Part shown: one piece after another, positions 1 to 7,073 of the stretch
Numbering within the stretch: the stretch's first letter is position 1
How the letters are laid out: each line of letters starts with the position of its first letter
Source: Clostridia bacterium
GTDB lineage: Bacteria; Bacillota; Clostridia; Monoglobales; Monoglobaceae
Direction of reading: 5' to 3'
Length of the DNA: 14,138 bases
Assembly (NCBI GenBank): GCA_900769795.1
Contig: CAAGHZ010000048.1
Coordinates: 1-14,138 of the forward strand
The notes under the pieces: generated by a model
The model's database searches: none
Seen by the model: the letters and a program-made list of their open reading frames with translations, nothing else
Told to the model about the DNA's origin: nothing
Program-made: the position numbers and the translations under genes

Positions 1-297
1 AAAAGTTTTAATATAAAAAAGCTGATGGTTGTATCAGTTGCTATGGTTATATCAGTTTACTTTGTGTATGTTTTAATCTGGCAACAGGTTACGATTACTC
101 GGAAAAATCAAGAGATTGATGCGCTTAAAAGTCAGGTAGAAACTGCAACTGAGGAGTCAGAACGTCTTAGTCAGGAAATTGAAAATCTGAATGACCCCGG
201 GTACCTTGAAAGGATAGCGAGAGAAAAACTTGGCTTGGTTCGACCAAACGAGCGTGTCTTTGTGGATTCAAATAAGAGCGAGGATAACGATAGATAA
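1..297 (+). CDS. divIC: Septum formation initiator, FtsB/DivIC family (5' end outside window)
   Basis: Small bitopic membrane protein of the FtsB/DivIC family, which in Gram-positives joins FtsL and DivIB in the divisome. Seen: one hydrophobic helix near the N-terminus (from LMVVSV to about LIWQQV), then a charged coiled-coil stretch (TRKNQEIDALKSQVE onward), then the family-typical NDPGYLERIAREKLGL segment and a short acidic tail ending at TAA 295-297. The frame is open to base 1 (KSFNIKKL before the Met codon at 25) and the codon at 25 has no good ribosome binding site, so the true start is probably just upstream of the window. The S1-domain gene downstream matches the divIC-yabR order of Bacillus and Clostridia, which favours DivIC over the unrelated FtsL. 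Family assignment is firm; the exact symbol is inferred from context. Confidence 0.85.
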   Translation, partial: KSFNIKKLMVVSVAMVISVYFVYVLIWQQVTITRKNQEIDALKSQVETATEESERLSQEIENLNDPGYLERIAREKLGLVRPNERVFVDSNKSEDNDR

Positions 298-326
298 TTA
301 AAAAGATAAAATTTAATTTTACATAT

Positions 327-341
327 GAGGAGAGCCTCTCC
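327..341 (+). other. Small hairpin in the leader of the S1-domain gene
   Basis: GGAGA (329-333) pairs with TCTCC (337-341) around a three-base loop; GAGG (327-330) can alternatively pair with CCTC (335-338). It lies directly 5' of the GGGAAGGA ribosome binding site (342-349). It may merely shape the leader of the next gene. There is no T-run after it, so it is not a terminator. Confidence 0.3.
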
Positions 342-361
342 GGGAAGGAACAAATTAAAAT

Positions 362-829
362 ATGCAGTTTGAGATTGGAACAATATTGGAAGGAAAGATA
401 TCCGGAATTGCTGCTTTTGGTGCGTTTGTAGAGCTCAGTGACGGAAAGTCAGGACTTGTACATATTTCTGAAGTATCATCAAATTATGTCAGCGATATTA
501 ATGAGCATTTAAAGGAAGGACAGATTGTCAAGGTAAAGGTTATTGGCACAGATAAAGGTAAAATCAGTTTGTCTATAAAACAGGTTAATGCGGAGCCAAA
601 GGCAGATAAGCAGGACAAACCAAAGCCCAGGAAGAAGTCTGCAGATAAGCGTCCTCAAAAGACAGACTTCAGCAAACCACCTGAAGAGGTTGTTTTTGGT
701 AAGAGAAATTCCGATATGAGCTTTGATGATATGCTTTTAAAGTTTAAGCAGGACAGCGATGAGAAGTTTCAAGACTTAAAACGCAGTAACGATAACAAAA
801 GAAGCGGCGGCTATAAACGTTCATACTAA
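362..829 (+). CDS. yabR: S1-domain RNA-binding protein, YabR/GSP13-like
   Basis: Cytoplasmic 155-residue protein with one S1 (OB-fold) RNA-binding domain at about residues 1-72. Typical S1 features are visible: GTILEGKISGIAAFGAFVEL, GLVHISEVS and a closing KGKISLSIKQ strand. Residues about 75-105 form a Lys/Pro-rich basic linker. The C-terminus carries the conserved SFDDMLLKFKQDSDEKF motif and a basic GGYKRS tail, as in the YabR/YugI (general stress protein 13) group. Proteins of this group associate with ribosomes or mRNA and affect stress responses; the exact target here is unknown. The start ATG at 362 is preceded by GGGAAGGA at 342-349, a rather long spacing. The gene follows the DivIC-type gene by 64 bases, as in the Bacillus divIC-yabR arrangement. 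Confidence 0.85.
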   Translation: MQFEIGTILEGKISGIAAFGAFVELSDGKSGLVHISEVSSNYVSDINEHLKEGQIVKVKVIGTDKGKISLSIKQVNAEPKADKQDKPKPRKKSADKRPQKTDFSKPPEEVVFGKRNSDMSFDDMLLKFKQDSDEKFQDLKRSNDNKRSGGYKRSY

Positions 830-846
830 TAAATAAGAGTGATATC

Positions 847-874
847 TTCAGTGCGGTATATATGCCGCACTGAA
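847..874 (+). other. 12-bp stem-loop without U-tract between yabR-like gene and yebC
   Basis: Bases 847-858 pair with 863-874 (one T-G wobble) around a four-base TATA loop. No T-run follows on either strand, so it is a poor Rho-independent terminator. An mRNA processing or stabilising hairpin, or a weak terminator, would fit. It sits 18 bases after the stop of the S1-domain gene and about 22 bases before the yebC ribosome binding site. Confidence 0.5.
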
Positions 875-910
875 ATAATGTACACAGATAAAGTTTAGGA
901 GGATATAAAT

Positions 911-1651
911 ATGTCAGGACATTCCAAATGGGCTACAATAAAAAGAAAAAAGGGCGCAATTGATGCCAAAAGAGGAAAGATATTTACAAAGATCGGCAGA
1001 GAACTTATGGTTGCAGTAAAAGAGGGCGGACCTGACCCTGACAGTAACTCAAAACTCAGAGATGTTATTGCAAAAGCAAAGGCAAACAATATGCCAAACG
1101 ATAACATTCAAAGAAGTATCAAAAAAGCATCGGGCGAGGGCAGCACAAATGAATACTTCGAGATGGTTTATGAGGGTTACGGCCCTGCGGGAATCGCGGT
1201 AATGGTTGAGACGTTGACTGATAACAAAAACAGAACTGCCGGAGACTTGCGTCACTATTTTGACAAGAACGGCGGCAATCTTGGACAGAACGGTTGCGTT
1301 GGATTTATGTTTGACCGCAAGGGTATGATTGTTATAGAAAAGGCAGGCGGCATTGACGAAGACACCCTTATGATGGATGCTCTGGAGGCAGGTGCTGAGG
1401 ATTTTAATGTAGAGGAAGAATGCTTCGAGATTATGACAACTCCTGAAGATTTCAGTTCTGTTCGTGATTCGTTGGATGGGGCGGGATATGAATTTGCTCA
1501 GGCAGAAATTAACTATATCCCACAGACAACCACAGTGCTTGAAAATGATGAAGACATCAAGAAAATGGAAAAACTTATTGATATGCTTGAGGAAAACGAC
1601 GACGTTCAAAACGTCTATCACACCTGGGAAATGCCTGAGGAAGAAGAGTAA
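911..1651 (+). CDS. yebC: YebC/TACO1-family protein (translation factor or transcriptional regulator)
   Basis: 246-residue cytoplasmic protein, the usual length for the YebC/PmpR/TACO1 family. The family hallmark MSGHSKWATIKRKKGAIDAKRGKIFTK is complete at the N-terminus, followed by KLRDVIAKAKANNMPNDNIQRSIKKA, EGYGPAGIAVMVE and TDNKNRTAGDLRHYFDKNGG, all conserved blocks. The C-terminal half is acidic and ends EMPEEEE. Family members were long described as transcriptional regulators. More recent work on YebC and mitochondrial TACO1 points to relief of ribosome stalling on proline-rich stretches, so a translation role is at least as likely. AGGAGG at 897-902 with 8-base spacing fixes the ATG at 911. 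A strong terminator follows the stop codon, so yebC ends its transcription unit. Confidence 0.93.
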   Translation: MSGHSKWATIKRKKGAIDAKRGKIFTKIGRELMVAVKEGGPDPDSNSKLRDVIAKAKANNMPNDNIQRSIKKASGEGSTNEYFEMVYEGYGPAGIAVMVETLTDNKNRTAGDLRHYFDKNGGNLGQNGCVGFMFDRKGMIVIEKAGGIDEDTLMMDALEAGAEDFNVEEECFEIMTTPEDFSSVRDSLDGAGYEFAQAEINYIPQTTTVLENDEDIKKMEKLIDMLEENDDVQNVYHTWEMPEEEE

Positions 1652-1654
1652 AAC

Positions 1655-1682
1655 AAAATCCGCCCGATGGGGCGGATTTTTT
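1655..1682 (+). terminator. Intrinsic terminator after yebC
   Basis: AAAATCCGCCC (1655-1665) pairs with GGGCGGATTTT (1670-1680) around GATG, followed by further Ts to 1682. This GC-rich stem plus T-tract is a classic Rho-independent terminator. The A-tract on the left arm means it could also stop transcription on the minus strand. Confidence 0.93.
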
Positions 1683-1718
1683 GTTGTAATAAATTTGCAA
1701 AAATTACAAGATTAATCG

Positions 1719-1747
1719 TAGACAAAATAAAATCCTTATGTTATACT
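1719..1747 (+). promoter_or_regulatory. Sigma-A-type promoter with extended -10 for yhaO-yhaN
   Basis: -35 TAGACA at 1719-1724, 17-base spacer, -10 TATACT at 1742-1747, preceded by TG one base upstream of the -10 (extended -10, TGN). Each hexamer differs from consensus at one position. It lies just after the yebC terminator and about 48 bases before the yhaO start, the right place to open the next transcription unit. It resembles the radA promoter (12592-12620) closely. Confidence 0.8.
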
Positions 1748-1794
1748 ATATTATGTATAAGTGGGATTATAATTTTTGCGGAGGTGAAACCCTG

Positions 1795-2898
1795 ATGCCT
1801 AAGTTTTTGCATACTGCAGACGTACATTTGGACTCTCCTTTTTCGGCCCACTTTGATGCAAAAGGGGCAGCTCTTCGCAGAAGTGAGATTCTTCGTTGTG
1901 TCTCTGATATGATAGACAAAGCAAAGGGGCTTGACCTTTTGCTGATTGCCGGAGATTTGTTTGATGGGGCGGCAGTTTCGCCTGATACGATTGCCTTTTT
2001 AAAGAGAAAGTTTAGCGAAATCCCTGATACCAAAGTCTTTATTGTTGCAGGAAACCACGATCCGTATACACAAGACTCTGTCTATGCGAGGGAGAGTTTT
2101 GGCAGTAACGTTCACGTGTTTGGCACAGAGGTTGAGTGTGTTGAGTTGTCTGACCTTAAGACCAGAATATGGGGCGTAAGTTTTGATGGCACATACAAAG
2201 ATGAGAGGATTCCTGTGTTGCCTATAGAAAAGGTTGGAGGAATTACAGACATTATCCTTTTGCATGGTGATTTAGTGTCAATTGGAGGCGAGAGTCAGTA
2301 CAATCCCATAGATAAGTATTTTATAAAGAATTGTGGTGCAGACTATCTTGCTCTTGGGCACATACACAAGCGCACAGAGGCTGAGTGTATCGGCAATACA
2401 TACTTTGCATATCCGGGCCCGCCTGAAGGCCGCGGCTTTGATGAGTGTGGAGATATGGGCTGTTATATTGTAAATATTGAAGACGGCGTCGTGGATGTTA
2501 AATTTGAGAAGACCTCAAAGCGAAGAATGTTCCATGTTGATACAGATGTAAGTGGTGCACAGGATATTCTTGATGTAGCAAATATTATTAAATCAAGGAT
2601 AAATGAGGTTGGCACAAAAAACGACTTTTATAAAATTACCCTTACGGGCAGAGTGGAATCGGGGCTTGTAAACCTTGATGTTATAAAAGAAGAACTTTCA
2701 GAAATTTATTATACAGAACTATATGATGAAACACGCCTAAACTATAATATAGAAGAGTTATTGTCTCAGAATACTTTGTGTGGTGAGTTTGTAAGGCTTA
2801 TGCAACAAAAGATATCTGCGGCAGATGTACTTGAGAAGGAGATACTTGAAGAGGCTATGCATACCGGCATAGAGGCGTTGCTCGGAGGTGACAAGTAA
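1795..2898 (+). CDS. yhaO: YhaO/SbcD-like metallophosphoesterase (DNA exonuclease subunit)
   Basis: Calcineurin-like phosphoesterase of the YhaO/SbcD/Mre11 type, 367 residues, probably a nuclease working with the YhaN-like ATPase encoded next. All dimetal-site motifs are visible: TADVHLD (D9, H11), AGDLFDG (G53 D54), AGNHDPY (N87 H88 D89), LLHGDLV (H157 G158 D159) and LGHIHKR (G188 H189, H191). FAYPGPPEGRGFDE follows and is typical of the YhaO branch. The start ATG at 1795 is chosen because GGAGGTG at 1780-1786 sits 8 bases upstream and the HTADVH motif then begins at residue 6; the in-frame ATG at 1738 would add 19 unconserved residues and falls in the promoter. The stop TAA shares its last base with the yhaN start, so the two are probably translationally coupled. 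Confidence 0.92.
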   Translation: MPKFLHTADVHLDSPFSAHFDAKGAALRRSEILRCVSDMIDKAKGLDLLLIAGDLFDGAAVSPDTIAFLKRKFSEIPDTKVFIVAGNHDPYTQDSVYARESFGSNVHVFGTEVECVELSDLKTRIWGVSFDGTYKDERIPVLPIEKVGGITDIILLHGDLVSIGGESQYNPIDKYFIKNCGADYLALGHIHKRTEAECIGNTYFAYPGPPEGRGFDECGDMGCYIVNIEDGVVDVKFEKTSKRRMFHVDTDVSGAQDILDVANIIKSRINEVGTKNDFYKITLTGRVESGLVNLDVIKEELSEIYYTELYDETRLNYNIEELLSQNTLCGEFVRLMQQKISAADVLEKEILEEAMHTGIEALLGGDK

Positions 2899-4970
2899 TG
2901 TTGCCTGAAAAAGAAATCGTTATAAAAGAAATAAATATTATAAGATTTGGAAAACTTGAAGATCTTGTTATATCCCCATCTGATGGTGTAAACGTAATCT
3001 ATGGAGAAAATGAGGCGGGAAAGTCAACTATACAGCTTTTTTTAAAGGCCATGCTATATGGTTTGCCGACAAGGAAGAAAAGCGGTGAGACACTAAAAGA
3101 GCGCGAGAGGGCGATCCCCTGGAGCGGCGGCAAGGCGGAGGGTATTCTTGTTCTGTGTGTAAACGGAAGAGATATAGAAATCAGACGAAAGTTCGGGAAA
3201 ACCTCTGCAGGCGACAAGTTTGAAGTATGCGACGCAGTGAGTGGACAGATTGTTGATGAGTATAACGAAGATACCATAGGAGAGAGTTTGCTTGGCGTTT
3301 CCGGGGAAGTTTTTGAAAAAACCTTATGGATTTGTCAAAGCGGTGCGTTTATGGGTGGCAAAGATGATGATTTGTCAAAGCGTCTGCTTAATCTTCAAAC
3401 AGGCGGAGATGAGAATGTCTCTGTTTCGGCGGCACTTGCAAAGATTGAATCAGAGAGAAGAGCCATAGAGGCGAAAGATAAGAGAAACCTTAAAGGTAAA
3501 CTTGATATTCTTAAAGAGCGTCTTAATAAGTGCAGAGCAGAAAGATACGATTTATCTACTCAACTTGCGCAGACAGAGAGCACAAAAAGGCAGTTGATTG
3601 CGACAAAGTCAGAACTTGAAAAGACAGAGGCAACTATAACAGCCCTTGAAGAAGAATACAAAAAAAGTTTTGAGAAAGAGCGCAACTTTGCAATAAGAAG
3701 CAGACTTTCGCAGATAGATGAATGTGATAAAAAATTAAATTTAATATATAATAATAGTAGTTATCAAAAAGGAAAAGATCTAACCGAGGCAAAAGTCAAA
3801 GATGCGGTTGAACTTGAAAAGAAGATTTCCGTTATTGAAAACGATATTGCAGGTCTTTGTGCAGACATAGACAGAGAGGATGCCTTTATAGACAGACAAC
3901 AAAAGGGTAGCCTGATTACAGGGGCCGGAGCGGGACTTTTGCTGATTGGCCTTGTGGGTGCCATAGCCTTTGGAATATCAGCGATGTTTACGGCTATGGT
4001 AATCTTTCTGGCGCTTTCGATAGGCGGAGTGGTTGCTCTTTTTACAGGGGTTAAACTTTCTGCCGATGCTAAGGATTTAATGAGAAAGGTTCGCCTGCAG
4101 CAAAGCGATGCAGATGACAGAAAGCGTAAAATAGAGGCAGAACTCAGGGAGAAAAGGGATGAACTCAAAGAACTTCTGCGCATATATGATGTGCCTGATG
4201 TTTCTGCCCTGTCAGGCCTTTATGCAAGTTGTGCAGGAATGACAGAGAGTATAGAGAGCTTAAAATCGGCTAAACTTGCGTTTTTGGGGGATGATACCTA
4301 TGAAGACCTCAGTAAAATGGCAAGTGAAGGCACAGACGAGGATATAAGAACTGTGGCCGAACTTGACGAGCTTTTAAAGAATCAGCGCAGATTGCAGATG
4401 GAACTTCTTACAAAAGTCAGAGATCTTGATGGCAAGATGGCGTATGAGGTTAAGATTAAAGCTTTGCCGTCGGATATCGACACAGAGATTGCAGGTATAA
4501 ATGCCGAGATTTCAAAATATCAAAGAAGGCTTTTGGTTCTTGCAGAGGCAGAGAAAGCCATAAAAGAAGCGGGAGAAATCTGGAAGTCAGATAATTTGCC
4601 GCAACTTAGTGAAAAAGTTAATAAATTTATTGGTATACTTACAAATAATAAGTATGTTAGCGCAAGAGTGAATGACGATTACAGAGTCAGAGTTAGTTCA
4701 GGGAGCGACTTGTTTGATGCAGAGTATTTAAGTTATGGAACTTACGAGCAGATGTATCTGGCTCTTAGAATCTCCATTGCGGAACTCTTGTGCAGAGGAA
4801 GAATATTCTTCCTGGATGATATACTTACTTCGTATGATGATGAACGCACCGATGCGGCGTTGCGGCTTTTTGACAGTATTGGGCCTAAATGGCAGATGTT
4901 TTTATTTACTTGTCGTGGCTCGGATAGAGAAAAGGCAACCCAACATGGTGCAAACATAATTAATATATAA
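2898..4970 (+). CDS. yhaN: YhaN-like SMC/Rad50-type AAA ATPase with central membrane hairpin
   Basis: 690-residue ATPase, the partner of the preceding phosphoesterase in an SbcCD/Rad50-Mre11-like pair. Walker A GENEAGKST is at residues 36-44, the ABC signature-like LSYGTYEQ at 611-618, and Walker B IFFLDD at 636-641 followed by ILTSYDDER (D-loop region). Between the ATPase halves lie long Glu/Lys-rich coiled-coil stretches (about 170-330 and 385-540). The middle holds two adjoining hydrophobic segments (about 336-386, GLLLIGLVGAIAF and MVIFLALSIGGVVALF) that look like a transmembrane hairpin. I see no CxxC zinc hook, so the membrane hairpin occupies the place of the Rad50/SbcC hook. It is shorter than Bacillus subtilis YhaN (over 900 residues). 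GGAGGTG at 2884-2890 inside the end of yhaO sets the start. Confidence 0.9.
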   Translation: MLPEKEIVIKEINIIRFGKLEDLVISPSDGVNVIYGENEAGKSTIQLFLKAMLYGLPTRKKSGETLKERERAIPWSGGKAEGILVLCVNGRDIEIRRKFGKTSAGDKFEVCDAVSGQIVDEYNEDTIGESLLGVSGEVFEKTLWICQSGAFMGGKDDDLSKRLLNLQTGGDENVSVSAALAKIESERRAIEAKDKRNLKGKLDILKERLNKCRAERYDLSTQLAQTESTKRQLIATKSELEKTEATITALEEEYKKSFEKERNFAIRSRLSQIDECDKKLNLIYNNSSYQKGKDLTEAKVKDAVELEKKISVIENDIAGLCADIDREDAFIDRQQKGSLITGAGAGLLLIGLVGAIAFGISAMFTAMVIFLALSIGGVVALFTGVKLSADAKDLMRKVRLQQSDADDRKRKIEAELREKRDELKELLRIYDVPDVSALSGLYASCAGMTESIESLKSAKLAFLGDDTYEDLSKMASEGTDEDIRTVAELDELLKNQRRLQMELLTKVRDLDGKMAYEVKIKALPSDIDTEIAGINAEISKYQRRLLVLAEAEKAIKEAGEIWKSDNLPQLSEKVNKFIGILTNNKYVSARVNDDYRVRVSSGSDLFDAEYLSYGTYEQMYLALRISIAELLCRGRIFFLDDILTSYDDERTDAALRLFDSIGPKWQMFLFTCRGSDREKATQHGANIINI

Positions 4971-5008
4971 ACACAATTGAGCATGGTAAACAAGAAAGGA
5001 GAAATAAT

Positions 5009-5365
5009 ATGTCAGCAGAAATTAAAAACGAAAAAGGTATGGTCAGAATTTCTAACACAGTACTTGCAAAGCTTGCGGGTTATGCGGCTACAAAGTGCTA
5101 TGGTGTTGTTGGTATGTCAGCAAGATCCGGCAAGGATGGAATTGCTATGTTGCTTAAAAAAGAAAATATGGACAAGGGCATAAAGGTAAAGGTTACAGGA
5201 GAGGTTGTAGATATTGCCCTGTATGTAATAGTAGAGTATGGCGTAAACATAAGCACAGTTGGTGACATTATAAAGAGTAACGTAAAATATGAGATAGAAG
5301 ATGTAACAGGCCTTACTGTTGGTTCTGTTACTGTGAATGTAGAAAGTATACGCGTTAATAGCTAA
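5009..5365 (+). CDS. yloU: Asp23/Gls24-family envelope stress protein, YloU-like
   Basis: 118-residue Asp23/Gls24-family protein. The family pattern is clear: an N-terminal segment GMVRISNTVLAKLAGYAATKCYGVVGMS, then short beta strands KVKVTGEVVDIALYVIVEYGVNI, and a C-terminal TGLTVGSVTVNVESIRV. Asp23 itself is a membrane-tethered cell-envelope stress protein in Staphylococcus; YloU-type members sit directly upstream of fakA (yloV) in Firmicutes, as here. Their biochemical role is not settled. There is no signal peptide or membrane segment, so it is probably cytoplasmic. AAAGGAG at 4995-5001 with 7-base spacing fixes the start. The 38-base gap after yhaN contains no visible promoter or terminator, so co-transcription with yhaON is possible. 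Confidence 0.9.
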   Translation: MSAEIKNEKGMVRISNTVLAKLAGYAATKCYGVVGMSARSGKDGIAMLLKKENMDKGIKVKVTGEVVDIALYVIVEYGVNISTVGDIIKSNVKYEIEDVTGLTVGSVTVNVESIRVNS

Positions 5366-5403
5366 GCTGATTTGTGGGCTATGATATATTAGGAGGAAAA
5401 ACG

Positions 5404-7050
5404 GTGAGAAGTATAAGCATAAGTGAGATTTTGCTGATGATAGAATCAGCATCCAATAATCTTCAGAATAACAAAAAAGCAATTAATGACCTCAATGTGT
5501 TTCCTGTTCCCGATGGGGATACAGGTACAAATATGGGTCTTACTTTCAGTGGAGCGGCGTCTGCGGCATTATCTTCAGGAGAGAAGAATGTAGGTAATGT
5601 AATCGGTATTCTTGCAAAGGCGTCACTCAGAAACGCGAGAGGTAACTCGGGCGTTATCTTGTCACAGATTTTAAGAGGTGTATCAGGTGCACTTGCAGGA
5701 CGCGAAGAACTGACTGTTGAGGATATAAAAAACGCAGCCTGTGGAGGACGTGATACTGCATACCGTGCAGTTATGAAGCCCACAGAGGGCACAATCCTTA
5801 CAGTAGTGCGCGAGGGTGCTGAATTTGCAGAGCAAAATTATGAAAACTATGACGATGCTGCAGAGTTTTTCTATGCAGTAATTAAAGCATGCAAGGAAAG
5901 TCTTGACAGAACGCCGGATATTTTGCCTGTTCTTAAGCAGGCAGGTGTTGTTGATGCCGGCGGATGTGGTGTAGTTACTCTCCTTGAGGGTGCGGCTGCG
6001 GCGCTCAAAGATGGCAAGGCAATAGAGGCAAAAGAGGGTGCTGTATCTGCTGCATCAGTGACCGCAGGCGGAGCGGCGGCTTCTGCAGAAATCGATACTG
6101 CGGATATAAAGTTCCAGTATTGTACAGAGTTTATTATTCAGAAGTCATCACCGGACAGACAGACTAATCAGTTCGAAGCGGCAATTTCGCCAAAAGGCGA
6201 CTGTATGCTTGTTATCGCAGATGATGATATTGTGAAGGTACATATCCACACAAATCATCCGGGCTTTGTAATTGAGCAGGCTTTAAAGCTTGGTGAGCTT
6301 ATAAACATCAAGATTGACAACATGAAGTATCAGCACAGCGAGAATGAAGGAAATGCTGCAGCGCAGGCGGTTGAAGAACCGGTTGAACTTAAGAAGTATG
6401 GTGTTGTTGCGGTTTCTGCAGGCAGCGGCCTTACAGAAGTGTTTAAAAGCGTTGGCGTTGATATGATTGTTGAGGGTGGACAGACCATGAACCCCAGCAC
6501 TCAGGATTTGGCAGATGCAGCGTCAAGGATTCCTGCTGAAGTTGTTTATATTCTGCCGAACAACAAGAATATTATACTTGCTGCAGAGCAGGTGTGTGAT
6601 ATAATTGACGACAAAAAGGTAATAGTAATACCAACAAAGAATATCCCTCAGGGTATCTCGGCAATGCTTGCCTTTGACGAAGGTTGTGATGAAGAAACCA
6701 ACACAGAGGCTATGAAAGAAATGCTTGCTATGGTTAAGTGTGGACAGGTTACCTTTGCGGCAAGAGATTCAGCAGTTGGTGGCCTTGAAATCCACGAAGG
6801 TGACGTAATGGGTATGGTTGGAAGCGATATTACCGACCTTGGAAACGACCTTAATCAAGTGTCACTTGAACTTGCAGTCAGAATGATGGACGAAACATCA
6901 GAGGTTGTAACTGTATACTACGGTGCAGATGTAGATGAAGAGACCGCACAGGCGCTTGCAGATAAAATCGGTGAGGCAAACAGTGATGTTGATGTCACAA
7001 CTGTATATGGCGGACAGCCTGTATACTATTATATGATTGCAGTAGAGTAA
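5404..7050 (+). CDS. fakA: Fatty acid kinase ATP-binding subunit FakA (DhaL-DegV-like)
   Basis: FakA phosphorylates fatty acids held by a FakB (DegV-type) carrier, feeding exogenous fatty acids into phospholipid synthesis. Seen: an N-terminal DhaL-type kinase domain (about 1-200) with NVFPVPDGDTGTN (metal-binding D37, D39), ARGNSGVILSQ and KPTEGTILTVV; a DAGGCGVVTL segment; a middle domain with KVHIHTNHPG, where H280 and H282 match the conserved His pair of FakA; and a C-terminal domain from about 331 with VVAVSAGSGLTEVF and VEGGQTMNPS. An Ala/Gly-rich linker (about 212-232) follows the DhaL domain. The start is GTG at 5404, set by AGGAGG at 5391-5396 (7-base spacing), giving 548 residues; a GTG at 5374 has no ribosome binding site. 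No fakB lies in the window. Confidence 0.93.
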   Translation: MRSISISEILLMIESASNNLQNNKKAINDLNVFPVPDGDTGTNMGLTFSGAASAALSSGEKNVGNVIGILAKASLRNARGNSGVILSQILRGVSGALAGREELTVEDIKNAACGGRDTAYRAVMKPTEGTILTVVREGAEFAEQNYENYDDAAEFFYAVIKACKESLDRTPDILPVLKQAGVVDAGGCGVVTLLEGAAAALKDGKAIEAKEGAVSAASVTAGGAAASAEIDTADIKFQYCTEFIIQKSSPDRQTNQFEAAISPKGDCMLVIADDDIVKVHIHTNHPGFVIEQALKLGELINIKIDNMKYQHSENEGNAAAQAVEEPVELKKYGVVAVSAGSGLTEVFKSVGVDMIVEGGQTMNPSTQDLADAASRIPAEVVYILPNNKNIILAAEQVCDIIDDKKVIVIPTKNIPQGISAMLAFDEGCDEETNTEAMKEMLAMVKCGQVTFAARDSAVGGLEIHEGDVMGMVGSDITDLGNDLNQVSLELAVRMMDETSEVVTVYYGADVDEETAQALADKIGEANSDVDVTTVYGGQPVYYYMIAVE

Positions 7051-7073
7051 AAACCACATAGAGGAGCGATGCT

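Noticed and set aside
325..372. Fifteen-codon frame (MRRASPGRNKLKYAV) overlapping the start of the S1-domain gene, a possible leader peptide.
   Set aside because: No ribosome binding site in front of its ATG, and no repeated regulatory codons or attenuator structure; it overlaps the ribosome binding site of the next gene by chance.
1049..1621. 190-codon open frame on the minus strand within yebC.
   Set aside because: It is antisense to a well-conserved gene, with no recognisable motifs and no ribosome binding site; it is a shadow frame.
1738..1794. Upstream ATG extending yhaO by 19 residues.
   Set aside because: It lies within the promoter (-10 region), has no ribosome binding site, and the added residues do not fit the family; ATG 1795 has GGAGGTG at good spacing.
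1683..1794. LexA/SOS box sought in front of yhaO and radA, since both are repair operons.
   Set aside because: No CGAAC...GTTCG-type palindrome is visible near either promoter, so SOS control is not supported by the sequence.
5374..5403. Upstream GTG extending fakA by 10 residues.
   Set aside because: The stretch contains the AGGAGG that serves GTG 5404; translation from 5374 would read through that site and has no site of its own.
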